Position numbers and translations under genes: made by a program. The notes under the pieces are model-generated. The model made no database searches, had not been told where the DNA came from, and worked only from the letters and a program-made list of their open reading frames with translations. From Galaxea fascicularis (taxonomy: Eukaryota; Cnidaria; Anthozoa; Scleractinia; Euphylliidae): a stretch of DNA of 64,000 nucleotides. How positions within the stretch are numbered: the stretch's first letter is position 1; each line of letters begins with the position of its first letter. The stretch spans positions 33,050,372 to 33,114,371 of the forward strand of contig OX419337.1 in the NCBI GenBank assembly GCA_948470475.1, read 5' to 3'. Positions 44,007 through 55,500 of this stretch are shown piece after piece.

Positions 44007-45470
44007 GAGCTGTATTACTCTAGTGACTGATTGGGCGTATCTTTAGCTAAGAGAATACTCAACGTTATATAGAATGGAGGTAAATCAAGTGATCGTCTCT
44101 TAAGGTGGGGGTAAACCAGAATTTGAGTGGAATTTTAAGAAGTTTAAAGAAGGGATTGTATCGTGAAAAAATGTTTTGAAACACCAGCAGACAGTTGACA
44201 CCCCACAAAGGCACTGGAGGTTGCTCGGGAACAGTTTTGGTGTTCGTCCACTGATTTCTAACTTCAAATTCCAATTTTAATTAAACCTTTATTAAATCTT
44301 CAATATTTCCCCTTTTCCTAAATTTAACCACCCCTTTGAGAAAAATTATCTCTGCTCAAATATACCCAAAAATTCACAAAATATTCCACAACATAGCTTC
44401 GTGGAATGATCATAGAGTTTGTTAATTGCTTGAAACGTGAACGAGATATCAACGTTAAATCCATGATAAGCGACCAAAAAACGGTGTTGTGGCGAGGTTA
44501 AAGTTTCCTACAAATTGAGCTCAGTGATTGAGCGTAAGACGCCATCGAGACTTCTCGCAGAAGCGAACGCGGAGCGTTTGCTAGCGGGAAACAAGGAGTA
44601 AGCCACTGTGACCGTTAGTCTAGTGCTACGTTTCGCAAAGCCGCTATCTTGAGCTAATCTTGGAAGTTATAAAAACCTGTAATTACTGGTCAGGTCTGAC
44701 GACGGAGACCGAAATAAAACCGTGCGGCTTATTGGTTTTCGGGTTTAGTTAGTTAGGAAGTTAGTAGGTAAGGGAACGAAAAAATAAAGCAATCATTTAC
44801 AGACATTAATTAGCTGAACAAAGCAGGGAAACGTTCAGGGCGACAGAAAGGATCCTCCTAAGATACTACACAAACTGTTATGCGGTGCTACACGATAGTG
44901 ACCAGGCTGAATGTCAGCAACTTATCCTTTGATGTTGCATAATTCGTCCATATATTGACTGCTGTGTCTTAAGTCTTTTTTGATACCTGATAGGATGTTA
45001 CAGTCGTACATGTAAGCCTACGACATGTTTTTAATTTCGTCTTTGGTTCGAAGATGCGGGGTGGGGCTTTTATGTATGTTTGTATGTATTTATGTATGTT
45101 TGTTAACTTCATTTTAACGTGGTAATTTCAACAGTTACAAAAATTAACCGAAAATAACATTGTATCCGTATTATAATCAACATCCTAAACTGAATAAACG
45201 TATATAAATATAATCTGCTTTACATGAATGCTGAGTGTCTAAAAATACATAGGTCACTGAAAAGGGTAGTTTGAGTTGAGCGGATGACAGAAGTCAGTTA
45301 GTGATTTTGCCTGTCGTAAATCACTAGGTAAGCTGTTCGAAATTAGTGCACCACTATACAGCTAAAGCTGTTTTTCAATACGTTGGTCCGGGGCATTGAA
45401 ACAGCAAGTCTTACAGGAGGAGGGGGGCTAGGGATGGGATGCGTGTTGTCTCGGGATGAATGCGATGTAT
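44007..45470. other. Intergenic, nothing recognised
   Basis: AT-rich. A TATGTATGTTTG-type microsatellite lies near 45072-45102. No supported gene. Confidence 0.5.
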
Positions 45471-46036
45471 ACAATCAACTCTCTCAGCGACCACTTCTCG
45501 TAAGCGACCACTCTGTAAATAACCGTTATGTTTTTTCACTGAGTCAAATACTGTTTCAAATACTCTTTCGTAAGGGTCCACTACTCAAATTTCTTCAGCG
45601 ACTGCGACTGCGACCACTCTTAAGGCCACAAATTTGACACTTTTTTGTTTTCTGTGTCCAGTAAGGGAACCACCCAACATAACCACGGATGATCGTTAGA
45701 AATCATTACTGAATTGTCACAAAAGTTCACTTTTTAGTAGCGTTCACCCGAAGTGCTGACAGATAATACAGTTTACATACAGAAGAGATGGCTATGGTTA
45801 AATCTGTTGGTACACAAGAATTGGTACAGTGATCGGTAGCAAAATCCTATACAAAGTTTCAACAGTAGGAGTAAGATTTTCCAAACGTTGTTCGATGTGA
45901 AATATGCCAGTACTTCCAACCTTTTCCCTGAGCCTTATTTTATCTGAAACGGTAATATCTTTAGGTAATTAATTAATCAATTCAGTTTTTGAATTGTCGT
46001 GCACCAAGGGTGGTCGCTTACGATAGAGTTGACTGA
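45471..46036. repeat. Inverted-repeat element with GTCAACTCT ends
   Basis: Left end ACAATCAACTCTCTCAGCGA, then CTCGTAAGCGACCACTCTG mirrors right end GGGTGGTCGCTTACGATAGA, GTTGACTG. Internal CGACCACT words are repeated. Coding capacity not seen. Confidence 0.6.
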
Positions 46037-46499
46037 ATCATGGCGGCAGGTGAGGTCGCACTAGGCAGGCAGAATGTACTTTCGTATCTTATTGTAGTCG
46101 GAGGCGAGAAAGAATTTGTTCGCAAATGTTTATATGCATCCCTAAACTTGTCAAAAGAGCACCTTCAACAGACTGCATCATTTGATCGTTCTAACGAAGT
46201 TTCTCCATCAAGAGAATTTTCACCTCAGTTTTTGTGCATGCAAAGGTGTCTTCGATTCCTCAGTGCAAATGTGCCACGTGTAGCCAGCTTCTCAATGATG
46301 AAAGGAGTTACAAGCTGGGGAAAGCAGTAAAACGCTGTCAAATGTGAGTGCGAAGTGATGAATTATGGTTTTAAGTGTCTATTAAAATGCGTTTTTGAGT
46401 AATAACGAGAATTGTGTAAACCGGATAAGCTTTTTCGGTACTGACGAAAAGACTTGTTCCTGACCATTCTCGCCCTCAAGCTCAACCTTAAGCTACCTT
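46037..46499 (+). other. Unresolved stretch with a 96-codon open frame
   Basis: An ATG at 46040 (AATCATGGCG) opens a 96-codon frame with no recognised motif. In another frame, near 46275-46350, Q-C-K-C-A-T-C-S-Q-L-L-N-D-E-R-S appears, cysteine-patterned but too short to name. It may be an exon, a transposon piece or chance. Confidence 0.25.
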
Positions 46500-46790
46500 T
46501 TTCCTCGCCAGAGAATATCCACTTTCATTCAACAGAAACATCTCTTATAGAAACGACTGACATCATTCTGGAAGCAATGGATAAGCAGAAAGTTACGGCG
46601 GTAGTTCTCAATTAGATGTGAGCAAGGCTTTTGACAGTCTTAATCATGACCGACATCCTTTTGTTAAAGCTGCAGGATCATCGGCCTGTCTCCTGCGGCT
46701 CTTAACTGGTTTTCTAGCGATTTGTCCAATAGATTTCAAGCTGTCCGTATAAATTCCGAACTTTCAGACAAACTACCGATACAACAACAT
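46500..46790 (+). pseudogene. Plus-strand LINE, reverse transcriptase 5' piece
   Basis: Reads HSTETSLIETTDIILEAMDK, then LDVSKAFDSLNHD (reverse transcriptase motif with the first catalytic Asp), with a stop and frameshifts. The frame reaches SELSDKLPIQQ and is cut by the minus-strand LINE. It resumes at about 50215 with SELPQGSILGPILFNI. Confidence 0.7.
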
Positions 46791-49700
46791 CAACAACAAC
46801 TTTATTTACACTAGTACTCGATCAATTGGAGCTTGTTAGGCTCCTAGCTTGTACAGCTAGTGTGTCGAGTTAACAAATGATATATGAAAATTAGCTGTGA
46901 AATAAAAGTATTTTTAATCAAAATTAGCTAAAAAATATTATACCTTAGGAAATAATAAAAGCATATTGATATGAAAGCGAGAAGATTGAATTAAGAAAAT
47001 CTATTTACAGCATAAAAAACAACTTCAAGTATCGAAAGTTATTTTTCTAATTTGAGATACAAAATGTCTAATGGTAGGAACAGTTCTTAGTTCATCCTGC
47101 AAGGAGTCCCACATCTTCGGACCGTAGTACCTAAAAGTATGAAGTTCATACTTAGACGTGTTTGCTCTTGGTAGAATACGCTTCATTTTACCACGCGGAT
47201 TACATTCATTACTTCTTAATGAAAGGAGACCACTAATAGGTGTTGGTGTAGTTGCGTAGATAACTTTATATATAAGTACACACTAGTATACACATGTCCT
47301 GAATCCTTCTATTTTGCAGGCTTGGCATCTGATTTGCCTTCACAAGTAATTCGTCATAGGTACTAGTGTTGTCATTAAAAATACATTGCACAGCACGCTC
47401 GTTTATCTTTTCGAGTTTGCCAGCTGCTGTTTTGCCACAATGCATCCATACAGTAGAGCAATAGGCAAAATGAGGTAGAATATAGGCTTTGTACAACAAA
47501 CGTTTTGTTGTAGTACTCAACAGCTTCCTAAACCTGCTTATGATCGCTATTTGTTTGCTTGTCTTCTTACATAATGATGTGTGACGAAACCGCGCCACAA
47601 CGGTGGGCACTCTCTAACAAACAAAAACACTAAACATAAACCCGAGAAAACACGCAACAAAAGTCTACAAGTATTTATTACAACAATTACACTAAAAAAA
47701 TAACATGCTTTATATAGGATTACTAATGATAATACATTAATCCAAATAATTAACCTTAATTAATTACCAGAATATAACCAAATACGTCAGCGCACTAAAA
47801 CTATTTACAAGAATATTCCTTAACAAAAAAAAAAAAAGACGCGTTTCAGTAGATTAGTTCAGTTCAGTTCACCTTGCGTCTGAAGTCCTTATCCTTGTTC
47901 TTGACCCCAACAACGTTCCACCAACATTTGACACACACCACGAACCAAACTCCCGTTATCACTTCCACTTTTAACTTACTTCTTCTGATTACGTCTTCAC
48001 GCAGTCCGGTATTCTTCAACTTGTCTTCTCCGGTTTACTCCAGCTGTCCGGTTTACAACGACCTACTTCGACAGAACTTTACTCTTGTCCTTCGATTGCT
48101 TCGACCAGCTACTTAGCACTCGCGTTCCCCGGCAAATGGCTCTTTGTAGTGTATTTGGGAATGGCTTACTGATGGCTTCTCAGTAATGAAAATGTGCTTG
48201 GATCCGGACATGTTCCTGCTACTTTCAGTTCTAATTTCACTCGTGACTTCACTTCAACGTGACCTTCTTCTAAACACAGAAAAAACCTCACCCACGTTTC
48301 AACCCCAACTTGCTAACAGCCGGTTTAAGCTTTTCGAACAAATGCCATAAGTCGAGAGCTTTTCGAGTAAAAGATTATGGGGAAGACGATCAAAGGCTTT
48401 GTTGATCGGAGATCTATTAATGATATTGTTGTGGTCCAGTTCAGTTTTCCAATCTTCAGTTAATCTTAACAGAGTAGAGAGACAACTATGTTGCTTCCGA
48501 TATGCAGTCAGAGATCCTGAGAAGATAGCCTCAAAGTGTGCTGTTAACCTGACTGAGGACTCACACTTTTCTCAAACACTTTGCTTATTGCTGGCAAGAT
48601 TGTGACAGGTCGATAGTTTGTTTTATTCATTGGATCTTCACATTTGAAGGATGGTAACACTTCGCCATGTTTCCTGGCGTACTAGGTATCTCGCCACTTG
48701 TTATTAATTACTTTGTTGATCAAAGAACTGAGTGGAAGGCTGAGACTAGAGTAACCTTCTTTCAGGGCCCTGGCAGGAATTTGATCACATCCGGTGGCTT
48801 TTCGAATATTAATGAATTTTAATAATGCTTCTACTTGTATTTTGGTCACTAGCTTAAAATTGAATTCTTCGGCAGGTGTGAAATTTTCGTTTATCCCTGA
48901 GACACTGCCATGATCCTTATAGTTCTCCATTGATGGTATGGCAATGCTGAGAAAGTGTGTATTCAGTATATTTGCTATCTGACGTTTGTCTTGAATGATG
49001 TTTGTGATGTTTGTGTTGAGAGTTGAATTGACTCGGTCATACAACTTTTCCTGGAGAACATGAACGGTTTAAATACGTCCCAGAATTCTGTAGGATTCCA
49101 TTTGACGTGCTACATTGTTGTGCTAAGTATTCCTTGATTACTTTCCTCCTCAGGCCGACAACACGATTTCTTTGTTGTCGGTAATTTTCCCAGTCGTTTG
49201 GCTCTTTGCTGGTATAATATTTTCGTCTGAGTTGGTTCCTACAGCGAATGACAGCCATCATTTGTGAATTAAGATAACGTGGTGTCTAGGCTTCGTATAG
49301 ATTTCTTTTCAACCAGGGGAGCATGGTCATCAAGTATATCAGTCAGCAATTTCTCCCATGCGCAGTACACGTCTAGTCGTCGTCAATATCTTCGAAGGTA
49401 TTTGCTACATGCAAGGGTATGTAGGCAATGTCGTTGTTGTATTGAACAGAATCAAATCTCTTGAAATTCCTTCTAATAGTTGTTCTGGGAGTCCATTTCG
49501 GGCATGCAGCTCTCATAACTGCATAAACTAAATGATGATCGCTGATGTCGGGATTATATACACCCGTGCACAGGAACTTGTTCCTTTTGGACGTTAAAAT
49601 TACGTCAATTAGTGTCTCACTCTCCTTTGTAACCCTGGTTGGCTTGTCTATCAAACATTTCATGTTGTAGATATCACAAAAATTTAACAGGTGTCTCCCC

Positions 49701-50205
49701 AATTTGGGCTCCTTATCAGGTTCCAGTACGTTGCAGCTTAAATCACCAAGTAGCGTGTAGTCATCACAAAGCTTACTAATCGACACCATTAGTTGTTCCA
49801 GTTGAGATGTCCATATGTCTTTGGTCAACTTTGGTGGTCTGTATAGACCGGCAAGAATAAATCTTGGTGAGGTCTTTTGAGTTCTTACTTCAATGGAGAT
49901 AGATTCCAAACCTGTTGTTTTGATATTCTTGATGTGTTTAGTAAGAAGATCCGATCTTGCATAAATTATGAGGCCTCCTCCAAAATACGTTCTATCTAGG
50001 CGGTATAGCTTGTATCCTTTGACGTAAAATTGGCTGCCGGGAAGGTGTTGTCAATTTTAGTTTCAGAAAGAACCAAACTGTCAAATAGGTTGTTCTCAAG
50101 CATGTTTTTAATCTCAAACAATTTAAATCCCCCGACGCTGTTTATTTTTTAAATGTTCTAGTTTCAAATTATTAGCGTATCGTTTAAATTGTTTGAATTT
50201 CTTCT
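46791..50205 (-). pseudogene. Minus-strand LINE inserted in the plus-strand LINE
   Basis: Minus-strand pieces in order: endonuclease start (SLVLSETKIDNTFPAANF, about 50080-50030), endonuclease (49909-49373, LAGLYRPPKLT, LLGDLSCNVLEP, NPDISDHHLVY), linker (49261-48682), reverse transcriptase start (KTNYRPVTILPAISKVFE near 48630, MDLSKAFDRLPHNLL near 48385), and the C-terminal part (47610-47266, LLYKAYILPHFAYCSTVW, LEKINERAVQCIFND). Frameshifts and stops make it dead. The catalytic YxDD part is missing: 47611-48330 is AT-rich, non-coding foreign sequence. The 3' end, GTTGTTGTTGATGTTGTTG, lies at about 46788-46806. Confidence 0.75.
47611..48330. repeat. AT-rich segment replacing the LINE catalytic core
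   Basis: It lies where the central reverse transcriptase should be. It holds AACAAACAAAAACAC-type runs and an A run at 47826-47837, and has no retroelement motif. Insertion or replacement of unknown type. Confidence 0.45.
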
Positions 50206-51215
50206 CGGGCTTTATTATCGACGTCGTTCACATTTGAAAGTGAACTACCACAAGGGAGCATCCTTGGGCCCATCCTGTTCAATATTTGTGTCAACGACTT
50301 ACCCTCCGTTCCTCAGTTCTACGAATCCAAGATATATGTTGATGACAACAAACTTTACATAACTTTTCCCGTTCAACAGTGCGCATCCGTTGTGGAAGAC
50401 ATGAACAAAGACCTTACTAAGATCAGGAACTGGTGCTTTGATAATCGTCTTTTTCTTAATGCATCAAAAACTAAACTAATGCTGTTTGGTAGTCGCCAAA
50501 TGATTGCCAAGATCCCAAATTTCAACCTGTCTTTGCCTGGTAAAGATTTAGTCCCTACCCGTTATGCTAGGGACCCAGGAGTGAATTTTGATGATCAACT
50601 TACTTTCAGTGATCATACTGTTAAGACTGTGTCATCTTGTATGTCAAGCTTGACCCAAATAAATCGTGCCAAACTTGCCTTCGACAAAGACTTACTTGTA
50701 ACCATTTTAAGGGTTTAGTTTTCAGTAAAATGTTCTGTTGCTCAAGCATATGGTCAAACACATCCGTTACTAATATCAACAGGTTACAGGCTATTCAGAA
50801 CTTTGCTGCCCGCATAGTGACCAGATCAAGAAAATTCGACCATATTACACCGATCCTTAAACAGCTTCGTTGGATGCCAGTCAGAGACTATTTATTTTAT
50901 CGTGATGCCTTATTGGCATTTAAGTGCATGAACGGTATGGCACCGAGCTCTCTTAGTTCTAGATTTATCAAGAGGGGCACGATTAGCGGCCGCGCGACTC
51001 GTAATGCAAATCTACTGGACATACCGCGCTATAAAACCGCTACGGGCCAGCGAAGCTTTTTATACCGCGTAGTAACCATTTGGAACTACTTACCTAATGA
51101 TATAAAATTGAGTTCCTCGACAAACATTTGTAAACGTAAGTTAATATATCATCTTCTAATGATCGATTTAAATTATTGTATTGTATCGTATTGTATCCTC
51201 CAATTTTATTTTTAA
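50206..51215 (+). pseudogene. Plus-strand LINE, reverse transcriptase 3' piece
   Basis: Encodes LPQGSILGPILFNICVNDLP, then KIYVDDNKLYITF (catalytic YxDD), NWCFDNRLFLNASKTKLMLF, and after a frameshift near 50700 FAARIVTRSRKFDHITPIL, LRWMPVRDYLFYRDALLAFK and VVTIWNYLPNDIKLSSS. It is the continuation of 46500-46790. CR1/L2-type LINE by motif pattern; dead by frameshift and interruption. Confidence 0.75.
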
Positions 51216-51747
51216 GAAGACGCCTGGAGGCGTTAATGTGGGATGGGTAAACTGAGAGGTCGTAATGTCTGAATTCGGTCTCAGGACCAATTTACCGCTA
51301 ACACTTGACTGGAATGCAATTGTGTGAATGATGTATATGAAATGAAATGAAGTCGCGGGGCCCCTGGCGGCAATACTTGCAGGGATTGCAGGGAGGCAGA
51401 AATTATGGGATGTGGTGCTGTTTTTTGGCGCGACCCATCGAGGCGGAGCGGCACGCGGAGTCTCGGCCGGGCGCAATTATCGTTTGAATACTTTCGCTTG
51501 AATACACAAAAACAAAACAATGACGGAACAAATCAATGTCTTTTCGATATTTTTAGTCAACGTGTGAGAGTGAAATAACGGTTTTCTCCCAAAAATGAGC
51601 ATGTATAGATGCGCTTTTCTCCGGAACAAGAACTGCGGCTGGTCAGCTAGCCGCACTGTTCGGCGATTCCAGCGCCACGTGCACTCTTCAAGGTACAGGG
51701 ACGAAATAAAAGAAAGAAGACAAGAAAAAAAAGTCACCAATTAACTG
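51216..51747. other. LINE 3' flank and unresolved sequence
   Basis: TTGTATCGTATTGTATC-type words at 51176-51198 look like a LINE 3' tail. Beyond it a GC-rich stretch (51350-51480) is unassigned. Confidence 0.4.
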
Positions 51748-51885
51748 GGGTATTATAGGTGGTTTCCGATTTAAGTAGTAACCCCAATCAACAGGGATAA
51801 GAACAAAGCATGTGACTAATTACCATATGGCACTTTAGACATGGTCTGCCTGTGGCATCCCACGTCAAAACTGAGCCATAATGCG
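51748..51885 (-). repeat. 5S rRNA-like dispersed repeat, copy 2
   Basis: On the minus strand it carries ACCACAGGCAGACCA-like sequence (here GCCACAGGCAGACCATGTC), GTCTAAAGTGCCATATGGTA, ATTAGTCAC, then GGGGTTACTACTTAAATCGG and AAACCACCTATAATACC. This is the order of copy 1 at 10068-10236, without about 27 bases that copy 1 has after GTCTAAA. More diverged from 5S than copy 1. Confidence 0.5.
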
Positions 51886-52555
51886 TCCCGATAAAACTGT
51901 CCGAGCAGTTCCGAGTATTTTCCGGAATAACGAAAGCTGCCAGAAAGAGCAAGGCGTACCCCGTGGCATTGTGGGGAGACTGAGACTGGCGCGAGAAAGC
52001 AATTGTGCGAATGGAGACAGTAGATAATTAAATCGCTCTGCATTTTCCCACGATAAATCATGGGTTCTATATATTCTTGTTCTTGGATGCAGTGGGTACA
52101 TGGAAATATTCTTCGTATATGTTCTTCTTGACAGACTTGATCTGAGTGGTTTCATGATCTTTCGGTGCTAAGCCCATCTTTGCATGCTATTTGACGTCGT
52201 CGAGACACTCTGAACGTCCTCTTTGCTGGGTCTCTCTCATATGTAGGTAAGCTTAAGCATTTCAATTTCGTTTTGTGTATATTATTTTGTTTTGATTTAG
52301 CCACTGAGTGACCTTTAAAATATCCTGCTGCAATGTTCTGCACTCTATCTATTATCCTTAAAATAATGGATGAAGGAATATCAATTACAACACTAACGGA
52401 TGGCGAATTTCCTCACGCACATAGGTTTACAGCGAACATTATCGGACGAGTCGAATTGAAGTCAATGAAGTGAATTGTGTGTGCACTCAAGTGTGCTGGA
52501 CTGAAAATTTCCTGCGAGCAAATAAAAAATCGCAGTCAAAGTAGGACACTTTGAA
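51886..52555 (+). promoter_or_regulatory. Presumed promoter and 5' UTR region of the MAP3K gene
   Basis: Placed only by position, upstream of the four-base coding exon at 52556. No TATA box or initiator can be defended. Confidence 0.3.
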
Positions 52556-52559
52556 ATGG
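52556..52559 (+). CDS. MAP3K2/3 homologue, four-base coding part of exon 1
   Basis: ATGG followed by donor GTAAGTAAG at 52560. Met plus the first base of Asp; the next exon starts with AT, completing GAT. The donor is strong and the resulting MDD start agrees with vertebrate MEKK2/3. The 5' UTR extent is unknown. Confidence 0.6.
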
Positions 52560-55500
52560 GTAAGTAAGCTTGACGTTTCTCTGTTACTTAGTTATTTTAG
52601 TATTGGGAGAAAAGTGCGAATTGCAGCTGAAGCACTGGCAACTTGGAACTTTCGAGTACATGTTAGTAGAAGCTTACCTTCGCTTGGAATGTAAACTTCT
52701 AACTTTTTGAATCGGAATATTTCTCTTGTTGTATCTAAACAAAGAAAGCTATGTCTGGAGCTCTGTATTTTGATAACACGCAACGAATTCGTACGAAGAC
52801 ATTTGCGTATGATGTTGTTTCCGTTTCGAGCGAACAGGATCCCGAATAACGAGATGTGAAATTCAGAAATTGTTCGTCTGTGTGGTTGTTTTTAAAGAGC
52901 TATTTTTATGTTTTCCGCTTGTGACTCTCACTTCTCACAGACTCGTTCGAATTTGTTTTTTTTTCTGAGGAGGTCTGTTCATTTTTTTCTATTCTGCGGA
53001 ATACTTTTCCTCAATGTTCGATTTTTACTTCCGATTCTTCGGGTATCACTATTGAGTTTTTGTTTAATATCAATGAAGGAGCAGTTTAGAAAACCACTTA
53101 TAAACCCGATCTGTCGATTTCCCTTTGTGATCAGTTCCACGCTTCTGTGGCATGCTACAGTGTTTTCGTTTGTAAGAACGATAGAAATGCAGCAAATTTA
53201 ATGTAAATGAATGAAACTGCCTGCCGTGAAAGTTTGTGTTGAAGAGGCTTCTTGCTGTTTTGTGCGCCACTTTCGCTTTCATACATGTAGTATGGAATAA
53301 GTACAATTTCAGACGTCTAGTTGTAAAACACTCAGTGTTTTCGTTAGCTATTCGTGGATTAATCACGAAAATTGATTCCAAGAGCCTTTTATTCCTCAAA
53401 CTGTTCGGACACGACTATTTTAATTCTCATCAACAATTCACACGTACGAAGGTTCAAATTTACGCAGGATCTCTAGAATAATAGTAATTTGAGTAAAATT
53501 TGTGGCCTTTAAACTGAAGTGTTCTGTTCGAAAGTGCTAAAAAGGCTTTTGAGTTCGTTGTTTTTATAAACGCACCGTCCAAACAACAAAAAAAATCTCT
53601 ACTAGATAGATAGATGTGTAACCACTATAAAAGAAACAATTTTCGGGAGAGAACATTCTGTTTCCATATTTGGCAAAGAGACTTCTTATAGGTGAGTTTC
53701 AGGTAAATTGTTGTTAGCCTTGGCCAAGAAATTATAATAATTCTTCTTTAAAATGTATGATTGTCATTAGTATTTGGCGATTTCTGTCATCCATTGACGG
53801 ATGAAATTCAACAAATGAATAAATTGAGCCACACTATGTCAGGAGAAGGAAGTCTTAGACAGATTTAAATGCTTTGAAAGTTACTAAATTTTTCTAAGCC
53901 AAACTGTGTTAATGGGTTTTCAGGATATGAAGTGTAATGTTGTGATCAGGTGGTTATTTGGCTCCAAGCATTTTTCACCAGCAGCTTCCAGAATAGATCT
54001 AGATGACAAAAAAACATACAGTGTAAGCCCTCAAAAAGGTCAACACTGTAGACCCTTGTAAAAACATTTTAATGATCAAGGTATTTTTTTTTCTTTAGCT
54101 TCTTACAGACTTAAACAGATATTTTCCATTAACTTAAACTATTTTTATCTTGTGTTTGATTCTTGTAAGAATCACTTGGTTAGGATTAAATAACCACAAA
54201 AAGGATCAGAAGTAGTGTGCTCTAATCTCATTCTCAAAGGTTTATCTCAATGAGTAATTTTGTGAACAAAGAGGGCATTAATAGTTATTTTGTCTGGTGT
54301 TAAATTTTCCCATTTGGATATGTATAGAATAATTAAATGATACACAACAAAATGAGCTAGTTGGATTGATTAGATACATGTGCAGAAAATGGTGCCTTTA
54401 GGCTCACAATAAATGTACATTTTGTAAAAAATTTAAATTGCTTTCCTATTGATTATTGCTTGTTTCTCAAGTGTGATATTTAACTTTCATTTGACCAGTA
54501 TTGTTAAAAAAGGCTAATTACATGTATTAGTGACTGTTTCAAGGTAATTTTCTGGTGGCCCTCAACTTTTCCATTAACTTAAACTATTTTCAATTGGATC
54601 ACAGAATTTTCGTATTGTAGTAATTTTAGTAACTGACTGTTTACTAATTCATTTTTACGAAGGTGAAGAGTTACAAAGTAGATCTGTTATTTTGTTTGTT
54701 TCAAACTCTTTCCATCTTAAGGAAATAATGCAGCTTTAGATACAGGATTTAGTTAAGACTAACTTCAGCCTATTGTAGTACTGTCTATGATTATACAGTG
54801 TACATGTACATGCACATGCCCTTTTTTCAGATGATGATCTGGAGAGTGGCTATCTTAGCCCAGGGAGTGACTCATCCAGGTCCCAGTGTCCAAAGATACA
54901 GAATGCTAATAAATGTATGATGCTTGAACACAAGGTGAGTATGTCAATTAAGGCAAAGTGTTTTTAAAATAGTAATTGGCATTTCTCAATTATGAATAAT
55001 TAAAATCATATTAGGGACCTTCAGATTTGAGTGCAAGTACAACTTTCAAAAGTCTGTGTGCTTTAGATGATCGCTAGTGACATCAATCTGGTTACTACAA
55101 TTTCCTGGCACCCGTTTCCCGAAACTCCTGAAACTTTTCAGGCACATTTTAGGGGCCATACAGTTTCCTTCGTATCTTAAAAGCGAAGACATTGCCCGGC
55201 ATGGAATTTTGCAGCAAATTTGCCCTTTTGTATCTTGAAATCATATTAAAAGCTTCTTAGAATAAGTGGATGGCAGATTTTGAAAATATGGCTTTTAGGG
55301 CCCGAAAAGTTTACGGGACTTTTGAGAAATGAGCCCCTGGTCTACTGGTAAGCAATAAGGAAGAGTGAGGGTTCAGGGGAGGTGAAATGAGGAATTGTAC
55401 TCATACTCCAATCTGAAGGTCTCTATTATCTCTTTTTTTCAGTCCAATACAATACGCATCAAGTTTGAGTTCCGAGGAGAAAAAAGGTACACTGTACATG

